Positions 12,953-24,171 of a stretch of DNA of 56,836 bases are shown piece after piece. Both the position numbers and the translations under genes were made by a program. Every line of letters starts with the position of its first letter. Position 1 is the first letter of the stretch. Under the pieces are notes generated by a model. It saw nothing but the letters and a program-made list of their open reading frames with translations, was not told where the DNA came from and searched no databases. The stretch comes from Strobilurus pachycystidiatus (taxonomy: Eukaryota; Basidiomycota; Agaricomycetes; Agaricales; Physalacriaceae): assembly GCA_019915135.1 (NCBI GenBank), contig JAHLMK010000046.1, positions 1-56,836 on the forward strand, written 5' to 3'.

Positions 12953-13504
12953 CCCTGCTCTTAACAGTGATATCTCCCAGCCTCTGCGACTCGAAGCTGC
13001 GAATGTCGCCGACGTATTTCTCAGAGAGATGCAGTAAGATAGACCGGACCGGGACGAGCAAGATTTGTAAATGCGCTAGAGATGCAAAGCCACGGTCATC
13101 CACACGGCGGGATGCAAGGAACGACCAGAAGCGGGCCCGATGCGTGGGACGGGAGCGCTGCCGCCAAGGACGATGCAAAAAGACAAGGCGTCTCAGGGCC
13201 GATCACGCCGCCTACACCCCGCTTTGTGCTTCCACCAACCTTCCACGTCACCACTGCCATTTGAACATGGCGCGTACCATGTCGATCGCGTCGCACGCGC
13301 CCCCCCCCGCGTACGTGGCCGATGTTGGACTCATTGCGCACCTAATCCGCGTCAACGTGCGCCTGAATGCCTGAGTGGGCTTGCGAAGCTGCGTGATGGC
13401 CTTTGGTTTTGACGATGAGGCAAAAAAACGAGAAGAAAAGGTGGAAAAAAGGCAGCAATAAGAACGCAGTGTACACTGTTAGGGCAGTAGAAATTAGGTA
13501 GAGA

Positions 13505-14642
13505 TTAGTCCGAAACTTTGAAATGTGAATCATCGATCGTGCTGAAAATGTCGCCCTCATCCATCAAGGTATCCAATGCCTCGCTGTGGGGAAGATATCG
13601 GCAAGAGCAGGGACTCGGGAGGAATCTACAGACCTAAGAGCCTGCGCATCGCCTCCAATTGCACGAGCAATGGCCCCGACGTGAATGCCCTCCGAATGAG
13701 GAGGCTCGCCAACCATAAAGTCGAGAATGTCGCGTTGAATCTTGGGCAGCTTGGACCACTTTGCGTTACTGGCACTCCTGGAAGCTGTCGAGGGTCGATA
13801 CGCGGACGCGCTTTTCTCACCGTCATTGCTCTCACTAGCGCCGCGGGTTGCAAGCGACTTCCCGGACGGTGACTAATAACTAGGTGGGCTAGGAGCTCTC
13901 AAGAGTAGACAGACAATACGCACTAGTCCACGGCCCAAGCGCAGTGTCACAGTAATCGCTTGAAGGATTTGGAAGTAGATCTCCATGGAATCCTCTACGG
14001 GTCGCACGCTGAGGGCATTGATGTAGCGCTTATTGTTGAACGCTTTGAGCTGCCCCATTATACGAACATATATGCCCGACCTTAGGCCTGGTAAGAGGCG
14101 CAGTGAGTGAATCGAACGGCACACGTACTCGATACCGTTCCAGTGTCCCTCATCGTCCTGGCGACTCTTCTCGTGCCAGTGCCGTGCTTCAATCTTGCCG
14201 GTGCCGTCGTGCACGATGTACGTGGTGTTGGTCGCCTGCTTCTTGACTTCCACGATGTGCGCGACAATAGTGACCTACAGAGCGCTCAGACGCGAGAAAA
14301 AGAGGCAAACGGACGCCTACGTAACCAATGTTACACTCGTCGAGGACCCAGTCCCCGTCAGTGTGCGCCTGAGTGGCCTTGCGAAACTGCGCTATGGTCA
14401 TTGGTCTCAACGATTTCTGTGCCTCTGATTTCTGAAGGATAATAAGACTCAAACTCCCATGGAAAAGCCAAGGGCGTACATTGAAGCCACCGGGACCCCC
14501 GCTCGCGCTGCCGAAGGGCGATCCGCCCCTGTTCATGATTCCATTGTCTCCCTGTCCGCCGTTGTTATCGTAGTTGCTGTCTGTAGAAGACCGAACATGA
14601 GCACGGCACAGCGTCAGCGACGCGCAGATTACTTTGACTCAT
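13505..14642 (-). CDS. RPA2: Replication protein A 32-kDa subunit
   Basis: This is the middle subunit of the heterotrimeric single-strand DNA-binding complex RPA, acting in nuclear replication and repair. A 10-nt first exon (14633-14642) joins 14480-14580, giving the usual Gly/Ser/Asn-rich N-terminus (NRGGSPFGS). Exon 14321-14431 carries SLRPMTIAQF and exon 4 (from 14274) carries the OB fold, including YIVHDGTGKIEARHW. An intron GTACGT...CTAAG splits that exon so that NGIE joins SGIYVRIMGQLKAF. The last exons give the winged-helix end, KIQRDILDFMVGEPPHSEG and ALDTLMDEGDIFSTIDDSHF, typical of the C-terminal protein-interaction domain. The stop is at 13505. All domains seem intact, so this is probably the functional host gene. 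The linker exon structure between 13.85 and 14.0 kb is not resolved. Confidence 0.94.
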
Positions 14643-15338
14643 TCTGGTAAGAGGGAGGATCGTGTTTTTGATTGAACAAACAAAAGTCATGCTTTTCCTT
14701 CGGCCAATGGCCTGGCGCAGTCCGCGCTCGTCTGGCCAGCGCTCCCCCAAATTACAGCTTTATAAATCCTCTAGTTGGTTCTATTGACCTTTGTAGAATA
14801 CTTAATTAGCCCCACACGCCAGTCATGCATCCGACCTAAGTCTGGGCAACAACGGAAAAATCTACGACCAGGGCGTACTATGTAGGTCCACGGTGGAACG
14901 CAAGACAAGTTAGACGCGCTGCTTGGTCACCCAAAGGTTAAGCCCGGAACCCACGACAAGGGGGCGCGCGGATGCATTGGCACCCGATTCCAGGAAGTTT
15001 ACGATAATCGAGCGAGTAGAAACCATCTATACAGTACAGGTCAGTCAGAAGCCGATGGGATGGAAACGATACGAATAGACACGCCGTGAGTCCTGTTTAG
15101 GGGGAAGTCAGTAATCAGTCGAGACTACCCAATGCAAAATGGACATACCCACTTTAGGTCCTAGTCCCGCGTGAAAGGGGCACCGTAGATGTTGCATACG
15201 TGGAGGAAGTTCGGCCCAACTACAGCAAGCTTCACGATCAGAAAAACCCATGGCTGGCTAAGAAAATACAAGACAGACCCGATTCCAAGAATACACACAT
15301 CGCCAGAGCCCTAGTCGTACAGTATGGTAGAGTGGCCA
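14643..15338. other. Intergenic, no gene seen
   Basis: This stretch holds the 5' flank of RPA2 and the 3' part of the next minus-strand gene. No convincing open frame, RNA gene or repeat was seen. The exons after the donor at about 15339 of the next gene may lie here but could not be placed. Confidence 0.5.
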
Positions 15339-15935
15339 TAATCAGTATCCCGGCTGAAGGAGAAGAGGCGCACTCACCGTAATCATCCTCGCCCTATTTC
15401 CCCAGACGGCCGGCTTCCTATCCGCCTCTGGCGTTCCCCCCTCCCTCTTCTTCATGTTCTTCCTCTGCTTCGTCGTCAGCGGGAAGAGGATCGCCTCGTC
15501 TTCCTCAAACCCACCCCACTCTACGGTGCCGACCGACCACCCTGCGTCGTCGTAGATTCGGATGGTGAGGTGCTCGATAGGGAGTGCGCGACCGTGGGTG
15601 TGAAGTCCGGTCGGCCTCCACATCCCCGTGAGCCTTCAAACGGACAGGGAAAGAACGAAAACTCACGCGAGAACCCAGTAACGGGCCCGTCCCCCAAAGA
15701 AGTGCGTGCAGCGCCTCCTAGCGTCGTTCAGGGCAGCGTGCCCGACCCAGATGCCCGACGTCTTGAACTCGGTACGCATCAGTGCCAGCGTGGCGGCAGT
15801 CGCGGTGGGATGATTAGCCTCCAGCATCAGAGCTTCGGGCGCGACGTTGACCGGAGTGGCGGGCGGAATCTTGACTTGCTTTGGCAGTATGGTGATAGGC
15901 GCGACGGCGGGCATCGTGGCGACGAAGTTCTCCAT
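15339..15935 (-). CDS. Unknown small protein, paralogue A (3' end not resolved)
   Basis: The start ATG at 15935 opens MENFVATMPAVAPITILPK. The first exon runs to 15667 (GTGAGT donor) and the second begins at 15615 after a 51-nt intron. It encodes PIEHLTIRIYDDAGWSVGTV, then EWGGFEEDEAILFP, a basic stretch (KQRKNMKKREGG) and WGNRARMIT before a GTGAGT donor. The next minus-strand gene shows the same pattern, with GRA and VEWGGF at identical spacing (29 residues), then a basic run and VGNRAKIV. They are therefore diverged tandem paralogues. I do not recognise the family and no catalytic motif is visible. Downstream exons are likely but were not identified. Confidence 0.55.
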
Positions 15936-16499
15936 GATTGGTGGTTGAGGAGAGTACAAGGTGCTGAGAGCGTCAGGAAGGCGCTTAAGTCTGACGGGAT
16001 TTGCACCGTTCGGGTACCGGGCCGGTCCTCCGTCCCCGACTAAAGCGCGTCAAGAGGGCGGTGTGAGCGCGTTGTGAGCGCACTGAGTTAGGGAGACGCG
16101 ACCATGGCATCTATCATTGTCAGACGCGCGCTGACCTGAGGCTGCGAATCCCAGGGAGACGACAAAGTGTCTCGGGCTTGTGTGGCGTAGACTTGCAGAA
16201 GCTGAGGGTGCGACAGGTCCAGTTCGGGTAGGTTGAGATATCGTACCGGTCAGTGGCGGCCAGTCTATGTGAGCGGCACTAGCCGAGAGTGAGTATGGGG
16301 AGACGGTGCGAATAGTTTACCGCGCTACCTGCTGACCCAAAGTGACTATGCCGCAACAACCAACAATAGGGTGCGGAAGTGCTGGAGGCAACCGATTATA
16401 ACGTGGCAATGGGTCTGTAAACGGCTGATGTAAAATGATGGGTAATGAAGGCTTGTGAGCGCGAGATGTGAGAAAAAATAGAGCGAGACTAGGGAAGAT

Positions 16500-17278
16500 A
16501 CGAATGCCGAGCCCTATCGCAATGTAAATTAAATGATGCCGGGAAGTGAGAATTGAAAGTACATACCTGGTTTGGTGGCATGTCCGATTCCTTGAAGGAT
16601 GTCACGCTGTTGGAAATGGAGTCGCCAGGTCTAGACAAGTGTTCAACGTCAGCCGGACCTGACTGCTGCCTAGGTCGAGTATAATACAAACCAGACACAA
16701 GAGATACAAGCAACATGAAACCCAATTGAAAATACATTGACCGTGGTGGTAATCCAATCTGCCCGTTCAAAAAACTGAAAGACAAATTAAGGTCGGGCGG
16801 GACGAAGAAAACGGGAAGACTCACCGGGCACAATCTTCGCCCTGTTACCCACACCGCTTCGGCTTTCTATCCACCTCGGGGATCTCCTAGCCCTCCGCCT
16901 AATGTTGGTACGCATACTCGTCGTATTAGTGTAACAGATCGCTTCGCAGGCGCCAAATCCGCCCCATTCGACACAGCCACTGGCCAACGGGGGCGTTACG
17001 CTGAAGAGCTGCAGGCCGGTCTTTGAGTGGGTTGCACGACCGCTGCGCCAGGTTTAAACTTCCAGGGTTCCAGAGCAGGGAGATGCTTGCGTGCTGCGAC
17101 TTGTGTGAATGAAATGCAGGTGAGGCGGAAAGAATAGAGCGACGGTAAAACGGTAGCGTCGAACGCAAATTACCAACATGTCCCGGGCAGAGATTACAGT
17201 GCCCGTCGCCTCGAACTGCATAGACGAGAGGTTGGCAGACTTGGGATTGACGCTATTGAGTAAGGCGTTGTTTGACAT
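16500..17278 (-). CDS. Unknown small protein, paralogue B (3' end approximate)
   Basis: The start at 17278 gives MSNNALLNSVNPKSANL, ending at a GTAATT donor after SARDML. The next exon probably begins at the GCGCAG acceptor near 17046 and encodes GRATHSKTGLQLFSV ... VEWGGFGACEAI, a basic run (RTNIRRRARRSPR) and VGNRAKIV, then a GTGAGT donor. A following exon may encode DWITTTVNVFSIGFHVA, but its end is unclear. The match to the neighbouring gene at 15.3-15.9 kb in order and spacing of motifs supports a real gene pair. Function is unknown. Confidence 0.45.
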
Positions 17279-18089
17279 GGAAAAAGAGCAGTGAAGGAAG
17301 ACGACGCCTTCCTGGGTATGAGGGCACCCGGTATGACTCTTCATCCGACTATGAGGCGCGCATGTGCTTCTTGCGAGAATAGGTGAGGTTGTCTTCGGGG
17401 GATTGTAGAGGTACAAGTCGGGTCGAAGGGGTGAGGCGAGGAGCAACTGTGACGTTGACCCCCGCCCCTCCCAAATCCTTGTTTACCCAGCCCATGTCAC
17501 TATTGCCCTCCACGGACGAGAACCCAGGCCTCTTTGAAATCGAGCAAAGGCGGTGGACGCAATGTGCAGACTCGCATTCTTTCATAGAGATCGTATAGAG
17601 AGGCCGATTAGGGGTCGACTTTGACTCAGAAATACGGGTGGCAGTGTAGATAGTGGGCTGAGAGGGGGCTCTATTTGCCGGCCAAACGTCGACTATAGAT
17701 AGTTGAGTAAAGGTTTGCCCGAGAGGGTAGCCACCGCCAGGTCGTAATGGCGACGATAGCCGTTGGTCCTTTGCTCCTCATCGTGCCGGCGTTAGTTGTG
17801 CATCGCTTTGGCAGCTCGTATTTTGGACAGATCTGCAACGCGCTGCGTACGCTCCGGGGAGGCAAGTGTCGGAATGCGTTGTACTACGCTATTTGTTATA
17901 GCGACGATGTCTTCAGAACTTTGGAACTAGTGACGGTCAGCAAATTACGCATGATCGATCTATAAGATAGACTTGACATACACGTGGGCGGGCCGCCCAA
18001 ATATCGATGCCAATGTCCACCGCGAGCTGCGAGCGTGCACCAAGGGGAGAGGAGGCAGTCTCCGGAGAAAGAGGTTTGTTTAGGTCCTG
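17279..18089. other. Mostly unassigned stretch
   Basis: Short open frames are present on both strands, but none shows a recognisable family or a convincing exon chain. Part of it may belong to the minus-strand gene whose last exon is at 18090-18347. Confidence 0.4.
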
Positions 18090-18347
18090 TTACATATTCT
18101 CGTCGGTTTCGGAGTCCACATCTTCGGCCAAGGGTGGTTCGAGGAGTTCTTCTGGCTGTGCTGGGGCGCGGCGCAGCAGGCTGTTCAGCCAGCTGTCATA
18201 TTGTTCCTGTTGTGCGGAGCCTTGTTTGATGACTTGCGTAGTATCGCCCCCGCCCGGTGTGATCAACAGACTTGGAAGACGCAGGTATGAGATAATGCAC
18301 AACGGCGTGGGACGATGGTCGACCGATGTGGCATCAGCAAGTCTCAC
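18090..18347 (-). CDS. Possible last exon of a hypothetical gene
   Basis: A minus-strand frame ends at 18090 with GGGDTTQVIKQGSAQQEQYD, WLNSLLRRAPAQPEELLEPP and an acidic tail ending DSETDENM. The composition looks coding, and the likely start of the exon is the CAAG acceptor near 18270. Upstream exons were not found. The 3' part of the frame toward 18347 is probably intron or flank. Family unknown. Confidence 0.3.
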   Translation of the reverse strand: MRLADATSVDHRPTPLCIISYLRLPSLLITPGGGDTTQVIKQGSAQQEQYDSWLNSLLRRAPAQPEELLEPPLAEDVDSETDENM

Positions 18348-18517
18348 CGATCACCGGTGGACTTTTCGGACTTTTCCGCTGGTCAACGACAACCTGGGGT
18401 GTCCTGCCGCCTCCCTCACTCAATGTAGCCCCCTCGAAGTTTAATAAAATATTTTTCTATCTGTTTTATGGTACTGAACGGAAGGAGGAAGCCAGCGCAC
18501 CCGAGGAACACTTCAAG

Positions 18518-18547
18518 TGACACCGCCGGGAATCGAACTTGTGAGCG
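18518..18547 (-). other. tRNA-like T-arm remnant
   Basis: The minus strand reads CAAGTTCGATTCCCGGCGGT followed by GTCA, which resembles the T-loop (TTCGATT) and 3' acceptor end of a tRNA. The T-stem does not pair well and no anticodon arm or 5' half could be fitted, so this is at most a tRNA-derived remnant such as a SINE piece. It lies next to the stem-loop element at 18570-18655. Confidence 0.3.
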
Positions 18548-18569
18548 TTTTTGACATAGCTGGTGGCTG

Positions 18570-18655
18570 GTGACTTGTCAACTTGTCAGGCATTTTTTTG
18601 GCAGAGACAAGTTGTGACAAGTCGCGACAAGTGATCGGGAGGACTTGCTGATGGG
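18570..18655. repeat. Stem-loop element, copy A
   Basis: Repeated words ACTTGTC on the left (GACTTGTCAACTTGTCAGG) face ACAAGT words on the right (GACAAGTTGTGACAAGTCGC), forming an inverted-repeat structure. It is followed by GATCGGGAGGACTTGCTGATG. The same layout with different stem words occurs at 49085-49200, so the two loci look like diverged copies of one small element. Confidence 0.55.
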
Positions 18656-18789
18656 GTGAGTCGAGGTCCAAAGCCATTGACAAGAAAGCTAAGTAAATTG
18701 AACATGTACGTATATAAAGTTAGTGAGTCGAGGTCCAAAGCCATTGACAAGAAAGCTAAGTAAATTGAACATGTACGTATATAAAGTTA
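18656..18789. repeat. 67-bp tandem duplication
   Basis: The 67-bp sequence starting GTGAGTCGAGGTCCAAAGCC and ending in ATATAAAGTTA occurs twice in direct tandem at 18656-18722 and 18723-18789 with no difference seen. It lies just past the stop of the JmjC gene. Each copy contains a TATATAAA word. Confidence 0.9.
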
Positions 18790-18806
18790 CGCCGACGACA
18801 CAAGAT

Positions 18807-21800
18807 CTAACGGCGGCGCGTCCTTTTGGCCGGAGAAGAGTGGTCCTCGCTAGCAGGTGCTTTGCGTTTTAGAGGAGACTGTTCTCCTCGGGCGGATTCT
18901 GCATCGCTCTCGTCTTCCTCAGTCTCGTCCTCGTCAGTCTCGTCTTCCTCAGTCTCGTCCTCGCTCGCTTCAGAGCGCACTTCATTCCTCTTGGGCCTCA
19001 CAGGCGATGCCGCTCCTCGGGCGAGAAGCTTCCCCTCCGTCAAACCGGCTTTAGCGGGATCGATGACGGCAAGCGTGCGGACGTCAGCGTTTTGGGGTGG
19101 GACTCGCGGGGTAGACGGGGCAGTCTCTCTTGGCCTTTGACGGATAGTCCCATCCGAGAAAGAAGGGAAGAGGTGCTGGGGGGGAGTAGGATTGTCGTCG
19201 AGTTCAATCGTCAGATCGGTGCGAAAGGTTGGCATAAACTCGTTAGTCCACAAGTCCTGGAAGACTGGGCGCAACGCAGTTGTCTGTATTCGCTCCGATG
19301 TCGACTCATCATCAAAGTTCGCGTAATGCGCGCGAACGAGGGAAAAGTAGCCCCAGGCGTTCAAAACGACATCATGGGCGAGCTGTGGGTAGGACGACAT
19401 CTCCTCTGACACTACCTCATACCGTTCCACATGGTGTTCAAGGTAATCAGCAAATTCCTTGATGGCAAGTTTGCACTCGAGATGTACCTGCTTGTACGTT
19501 TCTTCCCCAAGGAACACTGGGGCCAAAAGGATGGTAATGGCGAGCAAAATGATGTCGGTGGTGGCATGGAAGTCCAGCGGGGGAGGAATGAATTCTTCAT
19601 CGACATTCTCTGCGAGTGGGGCTTCAGACAGGGTGGGCAGCCAACTGTGCGAAACTTACCGAAGAGTAGATGATGACACCAGAAGAGAAGGAAGCGGGCA
19701 TAAATGGCCCAGGTCTCTGTGTGGGTTATGTTCGTAATGGAATGATCGAGGATGGTGGTGTTGATAAGTCCGGGGAGGGCAGCATTCATGACGTAACGGT
19801 TGAGGAACTGCGCGCCGCGCATGGCTGTGTGCGTAATGTTGAGCACATAGTGCTCTGTGCCCGGGGGCATGACGCTAGCGAGGGTTAATGAGGTGACGGC
19901 AGCGTCAGGCAGGCTGCACTCACACTACGTCTCCAGGCTTCATGAGGATTCCCGACGTCTCGATACCAACGTATTTGGAGGGTGATGAGACACGCGACCA
20001 CAACCGGCAGAATTTTTGAATATCGTTCCACCCAAAGTCACGCCTGACGACGAACCAGACTTTGAGGCCCCAAAGTTGAATGATAGCCGTCGGTAAGCCA
20101 CTGGCATCATGGTGTTGAAGGGTGTCTGACCCAGCGGAGCCCGCGAGATGCCACCCGCGGCCAGTGTTGGGGTCAATGTGTTTCGTGCCGGGGGGGAAGA
20201 ATCGCTCAGTACCCTTGAGTATGACATCTATGTGGTCAAGGAACCGGACGGAGTCAGGCATGGTCGGCGGGTCGTAGTTGGGCTGGGGGATGTCGATGAG
20301 ATTGACGACATCACCCTGGTCTCCCAGCTGCATCTCCGCGAGGACTTGCACGACCGAGAGTGCCCGATGGTATCCTTCGTGGGGCGGAGCCTCCTGCAAG
20401 TCTTCTAAATCCCTCATGACAGGGTCTGTATAGTCAACATGAGCGCGCACCCCGTTCACACGTCTGACACTTACAGGTGCACGACCGAGCCTCATCGACG
20501 TCCACAAAGCGTGAAAACAGCGATGCTGGGGGCACAGCCCCGGGGGTGCTGTTGTGGAAATGCGGGTTGCTGTGGATGTGCAATGTCCGGCGGGAGGCAA
20601 GGGCATACTGCGACACCCGGGAAAGGGAGGCCCATGATGACATTGCTCGGCGAATGACCACGTTACCCTCATCTGCGAGCGGGGTGGTCGGCAGCCCATT
20701 GAGTGGTTTGGCCTCGTGACAGGAAAGGAGCGCCTGTATGCGAAGAGTGAAAAGCTCCAGCTGTCATGGCCGTTAGTGGGAAGTGCTTGTCCGGGTGACA
20801 TGGAAACACTTACGTATGCGTCTAGTACGCGTACATGTTCGAAAACCCATATTTGACCCTCTGCGTCGAACAGGGGCAACTGTATGGGTTTTGTTCTCTG
20901 AATGGCTTGATGAGACAGTACGTTTGAGAGTTGAGAGAATGTCTACCTTCGTCCTGGCTGAGGTTCGCTCACCCACAATGTCCACGGAGGCAGGCACGAA
21001 TGGGGCTGCAATTGGAGCTAACCTAAGAAGGGACTGTTTTCTGACTGCCTCCGCGGCATCCAGCGCAGCTTGCCCCGTGAGCAGCCTGTTGTTGGCTTTC
21101 CGGTGTTTGCTCGAGTTCGCGAACGGTGGCGCTTGGGTGTGTCTCGCACTGTTGCGCTTGGAGCGGCGTGTTGGCGTGTAGGAGATGCTCGCGATGGTAG
21201 TCTTCTTGACCGCTTTGGGTGGGGCTTGGCTGGCCTTGACGGTACGGGCGTCGGCTGCGGGCGACGATGTTCTGCCAGAGGAAGTTGGTGCATTGGCCTT
21301 GGACCGCAACTGACGCTCTGTCCCGGGAGGTCGGGGGGTTTGTGCGCCGGCCGCACTGGTCGACATAGAACCCTCACGAGGAAGGGTGCCGCTGGCAGTA
21401 GGCTTGGACGCGGGGGTAGAGGAGGACCCCGCGATTTGTTTCGAGGGGGACTGGGGGGTGATGGGGGGCGGATGACCGGCGAGGGCCGTCGCGATAGCCT
21501 CCTGGACTGAGGCGAGGTTCGACGCGTCGCCGAAGTTTGACGGATTGTCGAAATGGGGCCGAATGCTTGTGAGGAGGGTATGGACGGCTTCTTGTACGTC
21601 CCAACCGCGATAAGCAACATTGTAAACAGAGCGAAACGCTGCTCTCTCCAGCTCCTGGAAGTCGGGGGTGGGGGTAGATCTGGACTGCTGATAGATAGAG
21701 GCCAGCTGATCCTCAGGTCATTAGTGATAGAGTCGGTATTGTGAAGAATCAACGAACCTGCAACACGTACGTGAGGTTGCGCCGCAAGGCACTGGTCCCT

Positions 21801-22692
21801 CTGCAAATGAAAAGGAATATGGGTGATATGGTGACGAAGAGATGGAAGTGCTCTTCGATGGACTGGGCATTCATTCCCATGCCCTCAAGGAGGAAGGATA
21901 AACTATACACGAGTCGTCAGACAATAGGATAGGTTTGGCGCTTCCGTGCTCACTTTTCCAACGTGCGAACCAACGGCCTGCCTGGTCTCTGGGCCAAGAT
22001 ATTGAGCTTAACGAGTTGAAGGGTGATGGCGGTGTGAACTTACCACACGAGACCTGAGCTGGTCTGCGAAGACGGTGACAATCATCAAGAACCAATGCTG
22101 CTCCATGGCCGAGCAAATATATTGGTATGCCCCTTCGATAGCGTCGTGGGCGTCATCGCCGGTCCGTTGGATGTGGGATGCGGGCATAATGGTGGTAGGG
22201 GTCGTGAGTGATTCCAGGAGGTTCTGCGTGCGGTCCGCAAAGTTTTTCATGTGTTTTCCAGCCTGTGTAAGCACAGAGATGAGTTCCTGGGCGGCTGGTC
22301 CGGCGGCAGACGGTAGTATGGCCGTCGTGAGCGGGCGGAGCTGACGCGGTCGTCGAATTAGTAGGGTATCCGCGAGCCAGGCGATGTGCAGTTGGACAAG
22401 CATCCGGGTCAACTCTTTGTCGCTCTCGGTGCGGGCCGGTGTCAGCTCATAGATGGATGAGGTCCCAAACTCGGAGAGGTGCATCAACCCGCGTGCTATG
22501 TATTCGGCGGATTCTAGTGCCGCCTTATAGCATGTCATTGGATTGGCAGGGTTGGTGTATAGAAGGTCCATTACACACCTGTCGGAAGTACACATCATCG
22601 TCAACGGATACGTCATCGGGGACTGGGTCCCAGGGATTCCAGCCTAGAGACGCGAAGATGTTTTGTTTCCATTCGGTGCGAATAAGCGCCAT
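18807..22692 (-). CDS. JmjC-domain protein, multi-exon
   Basis: The start ATG at 22692 gives MALIRTEWKQNIFASLGWNP. Exons run through an unrecognised N-terminal region (22.6-21.7 kb), a Ser/Pro/Lys-rich linker (about 21.5-20.95 kb) and then a JmjC core. In the core, GWHLAGSAGSDTLQHHDASG supplies the His-x-Asp iron ligands (HHD), IIQLWGLKVWFVV follows, and KPGDVV joins VMPPGTEHYVLNITHT across an intron (donor near 19911, acceptor near 19871), giving the second His. Intron 19610-19659 joins FARFLL...HLLFE to NVDEEFIPPPLDFHA. The C-terminus is strongly acidic then basic (EDETEEDETDEDETEEDESD ... KRKAPASEDHSSPAKRTRRR), with a likely nuclear signal. JmjC proteins are Fe(II)/2-oxoglutarate hydroxylases or demethylases, and the substrate cannot be told here. 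The join between the 22.7-21.7 kb exons and the rest is inferred from frame continuity, and two genes remain possible. Confidence 0.72.
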
Positions 22693-24171
22693 GGTGGGAG
22701 GATGCAAACCGGGCCGTGCGAAAACAATGACCTAAGCGTTGACTAAGCCTCGTTGGAATGAGTGTATGACAGTGCTCAGACAAGGCGCACAGGGATCGCA
22801 GAGTCCCCCACACAGAAAAAGGGAAGGGTGTCCAGGCATATAGTACACGTGATTTCCTCCCCATCGTCAGGAAGTCACGTGTGGCAGATTCTCATATTCG
22901 GAGAGGGATTGCTGATGCAACCCCTGCTGCACATGCCAGTGGGTTGCTTGTGATCGAAGTTGACATGGCCTCTGATGGGCGCGGCTCTCCCAAAATATGT
23001 GGTGTGACACAGTGCAAGGAGAAGGGGCTGGGCCGTTCCTGGCGCGGCGCACGGTTTTGATCAATGTGATGTATTGTCACATTGAGTGTTTGACTAAAGA
23101 CTGCCGGGTTCACCGTAGCAGAGATTCGTATGAAACGTATCATACTCCGGGAATCTATCTATGATCTGACATTGTGCGTCCAGTAATGGAGGGTTGCAAG
23201 AGCAGCTCTCGATGCAACTGTGTTGCCTTAGCACTGTTGCCATCCTGGAAACTGGAGTTTAGTGCCATATTCTCGCGCCCTTATTTATTCTCAGCTCACC
23301 ATCACCGTCCCCCTTTATGCTATGACAAGTAAGAACATGACCTTCACGCCTTCTCTCGTAGTCTCGGCCATCTTTGCATTTTTGGAAATGACCGGGTCAA
23401 GCAAGCAACATCCTTATTCTTCCTCCTTGCTGCCTAGGTGGTCAGGGAGAAATGGTGGCAGGTGAGCAGCTTTGACAAGGAGCGGCAGAGCTGGAAAATG
23501 ATATTCTGGGCGCGGGTCACTCGTCTTGTCAAGCCGTGGTCCATACAGATGGAAATTCGAGCCGGAAACAGAATATAACCAGGGAACTTGACGCAAAAGG
23601 CGGAGGTGGAAGGGGACAGACATCCAATCTGGCTCTGTGTAGTGAGATCATAAGTCAAGCCATGTCTGTCCGAGGCCCTGTATTGTCTGGTGGGGTAGGA
23701 ATCAGAGTGTCCGAGGGCTGATCAGCCGGCAGCCTTGTGTAAGTTCATGAGGACAGGACAGGAATGTGTCGCAGAAGATGGCTGCGGTTAGTCAAGGGTG
23801 GCGTCACAGATGCCAGGTAACATCCCGGACCCGAATGTTACTTTCACCGTCGAGTTTCTTTCCGCGGCGGCCCAGTGTGACTGACAATGCCACGCAGGGT
23901 GGCGAGCAGTACGCCGACTGCCCCCCTCCCTGATTGTCCTCGGACAGTAAGCAGGGAAGATACATTTACGTGGGTTTTGTAGGCATTGAACATTAATTGC
24001 TGGTTAAATTTTGTCTCTAGGCAGTGGCAATGGTTGGCACAGTCACTGTATTAGCACGGGAGCCGCGATGCCAAGATGATCAAGTGCGATGATATTTATG
24101 TACAAGATACAATCAATGTGCCCATTGTCCTGCGTAAATGCCCAAGAAGGGTGGAATGAATGGAAAGTGCC
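22693..24171. other. Intergenic region, about 1.5 kb
   Basis: This is the shared stretch between the 5' end of the JmjC gene and the 3' end of the RBR gene. No convincing gene was seen. A perfect 9-bp inverted repeat lies at 23061-23085. Confidence 0.6.
23061..23085. repeat. Perfect 9-bp inverted repeat
   Basis: TCAATGTGA and TCACATTGA flank a 7-bp spacer (TGTATTG), about 370 bp upstream of the JmjC start. It could be a binding site for a dimeric regulator or a chance palindrome. Confidence 0.6.

Noticed and set aside
21070..21806. Proline/arginine-rich frames overlapping the JmjC linker
   Set aside because: They are other-frame readings of the GC-rich linker whose main frame continues into the JmjC core.
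23434..23721. Short open frames on both strands in the 22.7-24.1 kb gap
   Set aside because: They overlap one another, have low-complexity composition and no family signal or splice structure.
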